This document shows positions 56,030 through 58,801 of a stretch of 58,801 bases of DNA, piece by piece (within the stretch, counting starts at the first letter, position 1; each line of letters starts with the position of its first letter). The notes beneath the pieces are model-generated. The model had not been told where the DNA came from. It ran no database searches and worked only from the letters and a program-made list of their open reading frames with translations. A program made the position numbers and the translations under genes. Source of the stretch: Candidatus Latescibacterota bacterium (lineage in GTDB: Bacteria; Latescibacterota; UBA2968); the NCBI GenBank assembly GCA_022821275.1, contig JAJEDY010000039.1, forward strand, positions 1 through 58,801, given 5' to 3'.

Positions 56030-58801
56030 ATTGATATTGAACGGACGGACGGTGTGCTTTGCCGAGGGCGAGACCCTGCTGGATATCGCATCCCGTCAGG
56101 GGTTGGAGATTCCGACCCTGTGTCACGATCCGCGTTTAGAACCCGCGGGTGCGTGTCGCTCTTGTCTTGTGGAAGTTGCAGGAGAACGATTGATGACGCC
56201 GGCCTGTGCGCGTATCGCACAAGACGGTATGGAGGTGACGACCGAGAATGAGCGCGTTGATCGGCATCGCCAAACTCTGATGGCTTTGTATATGACCGAT
56301 CATCCGCACGAGCGCGAAGTATCGGAAGTTGGTTCGCCGGATTTATTGCTGGATATGGCTGCCGAGTTTGATGCGCCAATGGATTGGGGATGGATGGAAC
56401 CGATGCGGGGAGATCGAGAAGATCACAATCCCTATGTCGATTTTAATCCCGATACCTGTATTGCGTGTGCGCGATGTGTGCGCTATTGCGAGGAAATAGA
56501 GGGGGTTTCGGCTATTACCCTTGCGGGTAGAGGGTCGCATACGACGATTTCTACGGTGGAAGAAAAATCCCTGCTGGATACGACGTGCGAGTTGTGTGGT
56601 GGCTGTATTGATGTGTGTCCCACTGGCGCAATGAATGAAAAATTGCCGCTGATGCGCGGGCAAAAACCCGAGCGCGAATTGGTAAAGGTGCGGTCAACCT
56701 GCAACTTTTGTGGGGTGGGTTGTCAGCTCGATCTCAATGTGGATCCAGAAGGACGAGATGGCAAAGGTCAAATCGTCAAGGTGACGAGTCCGCCGCCGGG
56801 CACGACGACCAATGACGGCAATTTGTGTGTCAAGGGACGTTTTGCCTATGATTTTGTTCACCACAAAGATCGGTTGACACAGCCGCTTGTGCGGGGTGAG
56901 GATGGTGTATTATATCCAACTACATGGGACGATGCACTCGAAAGAGCAGCGGAGGGTTTGTTGGGTGTTGCAGAGCGACACGGCGCAGATGCTCTGGGTT
57001 TTGTGAGTTCGTCGCGGTGTTCGATGGAGGAAAATTTTCTCGTTCAAAAAATGGCGCGCGCACTGTTTCGGGCAAATCACGTCCATCAGTGCGCGGCTAC
57101 GTGACACGCGCCAACTGTGGCCGGTCTGGTCGAAACATTTGGTGCGGGTGCTATGACAAATTCAATTGGCGAGATACGCGATGCTGATTTTCTGTTTGTG
57201 ATTGGCAGCAATACGAGTGAGGCGCACCCGATTATCGCTATGGAGATGAAGCGCGCGGTTCGCAAAGGCGCGACTCTCGTTGTCGCCGATCCCAGGGCGA
57301 TATGGATGACGTCTATTGCGGAAAAACATTTGCAACTCAATCCCGGTACAGATGTGTGGTTGCTCAATGCCATGGCGCATGTTATTGTGGCAGAGGATTT
57401 GATCGATCGCGAGTTTATCGAAAATCAGACTGAAAATTTTGAGCAGTTTAAGGAAGCCGTTGCGTCTTATACACCCGAAAAGGCGGAGGGGATAACGGGT
57501 ATTTCGGCAGATGATATTCGCTGGACTGCGCGTCAGTACGCTACGACGGAAAAAGCGGGTATATATTATACGCTGGGTATTACAGAACACGCACACGGTA
57601 CGGATAATGTGTATGCGCTTGCCAATCTGGTTTTGATGACGGGGCATCTGGGGAAGCCATCGATGGGGATGAATCCCTTGCGCGGACAGAACAATGTGCA
57701 GGGTGCAAATGATGCGGGTGCAACGCCGATGTTTTATCCGGGTTATCAGCGCGTGGATGATCCCGAGGTGCAGGCAAAGTACGAGAAGTCCTGGGGGGTT
57801 CCGCTGTCTCCTGTGCCAGGTCTGAATCTCAATGAGATGATGAAGACGGTGGGGGAACAGATGCGCGGCTTTTTTGTGATGGGTGAAGATATTGTGTTGT
57901 CCGAACCCAATGTTCTCGAGTTGGAAAAGGGGTTGAATAAGGTCGATTTTATCGTGATGCAGGATGCGTTTATGAATGAGACGGCGCGTTTTGCCGATGT
58001 GATTTTGCCCGCTGCCGTGTTTGCCGAGAAGGAGGGTACGTTCACCAATTCAGAACGCCGCATTCAGAGGGTTCGCAAAGCGGTTGAACCCCCTGGCGAA
58101 GCGCTTCCAGATTGGGAAATTCTGGTTATGCTGGCGAATAAAATGGGCGCGAATTGGTCTTATAAAGATCCGGCAGAGGTATATGCCGAGATGGTTAAAG
58201 ACGTTCCCCAATTTGCCGGTATCAGTCACGAGAAATTGGAGAAGATAGATCGCACAGCAGGAGAAGAGGGCATAGCGGGCTTGCAGTGGCCGTGTCCCGA
58301 TGCGGATCATCCGGGTACAAAATTTTTACACGAAGATGGCATTTTGCGCGGTAAGGGTTTGTTCATGCCCGTGCATTATATCCCGCCGGCGGAATTGCCG
58401 GATGAAGATTACGGTCTTTTTCTTTCTACGGGACGCACGCTGTATCACTACAATGCCGCAACGCAGACGCGTCGAGAGTCTGGTCTCGATGCAAAACAGC
58501 CCGAGGCTTTTGTGGAGTTGCATCCGAGCGATGCGCGGAAACGAGGTGTTCATCACGGGGATATGGTAGAGGTGACGACGCGGCGCGGGAGCGTGCAGTT
58601 GCGGGCTATTTTGTCGCGGCAAGTGCGTCCGGGATGTATCTGGATGCCACTGCATTTTGCCGAGGCGCGCGCCAATGTGCTGACCAATGATGTGGGCGAT
58701 GCGGTGACGGGAACAGCCGAGTACAAGGTGTGTGCGGCAGAGGTGCGATTGGTCGAGTCGATGCCGGATAATGAAAAGCTCTTTCCGGGGAGCTATTACT
58801 A
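56022..58801 (+). CDS. fdhA: formate dehydrogenase alpha subunit, selenocysteine-containing (runs off window)
   Basis: Molybdopterin catalytic subunit. An N-terminal [2Fe-2S] domain uses Cys34, 45, 48 and 62. Two 4Fe-4S motifs follow (CIACARCVRYC, CELCGGCIDVC), then the molybdopterin 4Fe-4S motif (CNFCGVGC). Frame continues through the in-frame TGA at 57102-57104, codon 361, which reads as selenocysteine: QCAAT-Sec-HAPTVAG aligns with the Sec-His active site of E. coli FdhF. Downstream sequence stays open to the window end at GSYY, where a stop probably straddles the edge. The His/Cys cluster region (TDHPHEREVSEVGSPD) has lost its cysteines. Gene callers would stop at the TGA. Confidence 0.92.
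57107..57146 (+). promoter_or_regulatory. bacterial SECIS element for UGA at 57102-57104
   Basis: Lower stem CGCGCCAA / TTGGTGCG (eight pairs, one G-T). The apical stem GGCC / GGTC closes the loop GGTCT. There are 18 bases between the UGA and the loop, matching the E. coli fdhF SECIS layout I recall. It lies inside the coding sequence. Confidence 0.85.

Noticed and set aside
57102-57104. TGA in the formate dehydrogenase gene as a stop codon, frameshift or pseudogene
   Set aside because: The same frame continues open for over 550 codons, the position matches the active-site Sec, and a SECIS-like hairpin follows at the right distance.

Overview
The window looks like a chromosomal segment of an uncultured Gram-negative bacterium of moderate GC content. 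Lipoprotein signal peptides, a Tat-exported DUF1501 protein, an MltF-type lytic transglycosylase and many beta-propeller, Ig-like and dockerin-like secreted proteins recall Latescibacterota, Poribacteria or related FCB/PVC-adjacent lineages. That assignment is inference from gene content; there is no rRNA marker here.

Layout. Positions 1-3600 hold a decayed IS630-type transposase, an unrecognised 319-residue protein, a XerC-type recombinase and a small antitoxin-like ORF. Positions 3.5-9.2 kb encode envelope or secreted proteins: an Ig-like protein, a pilin-like membrane protein, a matrixin-propeller-dockerin protein and an NHL propeller. A UbiA/UbiX pair follows. From 10.7 to 20.5 kb all genes are on the minus strand: an RNase II-like protein, a DUF1501/DUF1800 pair, a small lipoprotein, a RelA/SpoT-like protein and a DnaQ-DinG helicase. 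From 20.7 to 25.1 kb lie a sugar-acid type dehydrogenase trio, HU and a SUMF1-domain protein; a GroES-like gene faces them.

From 25.9 to 42.2 kb runs a dense co-directional housekeeping cluster: holB, metG, tatD, rsmA, ilvE, proC, hisH, hisF, proB, an ftsB-like gene, recO, a cyclic-nucleotide-binding protein, an AI-2E transporter with an inserted Ig-like domain, valS, a Gfo/Idh/MocA oxidoreductase and pncC. Two tandem STAS proteins and a frameshifted mltF-like gene follow.

From 45.5 to 51.8 kb lies a thiamine locus. Minus-strand thiC and plus-strand thiO-thiS-thiG-tenI/thiE-thiD-thiE diverge, and each side has its own TPP riboswitch followed by an intrinsic terminator. After a nucleotidyltransferase/small-protein pair and an unusual SLBB / FPDGR-repeat / CAP lipoprotein, the window ends in an NAD-type formate dehydrogenase operon.

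The most important observation is that the formate dehydrogenase catalytic subunit is a selenoprotein. An in-frame TGA at 57102-57104 sits exactly at the active-site position. It is followed by a SECIS-like hairpin with the loop GGTCT, 18 nt after the TGA, the spacing I recall for E. coli fdhF. A standard gene caller would wrongly split this gene. Other items worth attention are the dual TPP riboswitches, a possible small RNA upstream of holB, an RNase II-like protein with a degraded active site, a RelA/SpoT protein with an intact hydrolase but altered synthetase, and the Ig-like insertion in the AI-2E transporter.
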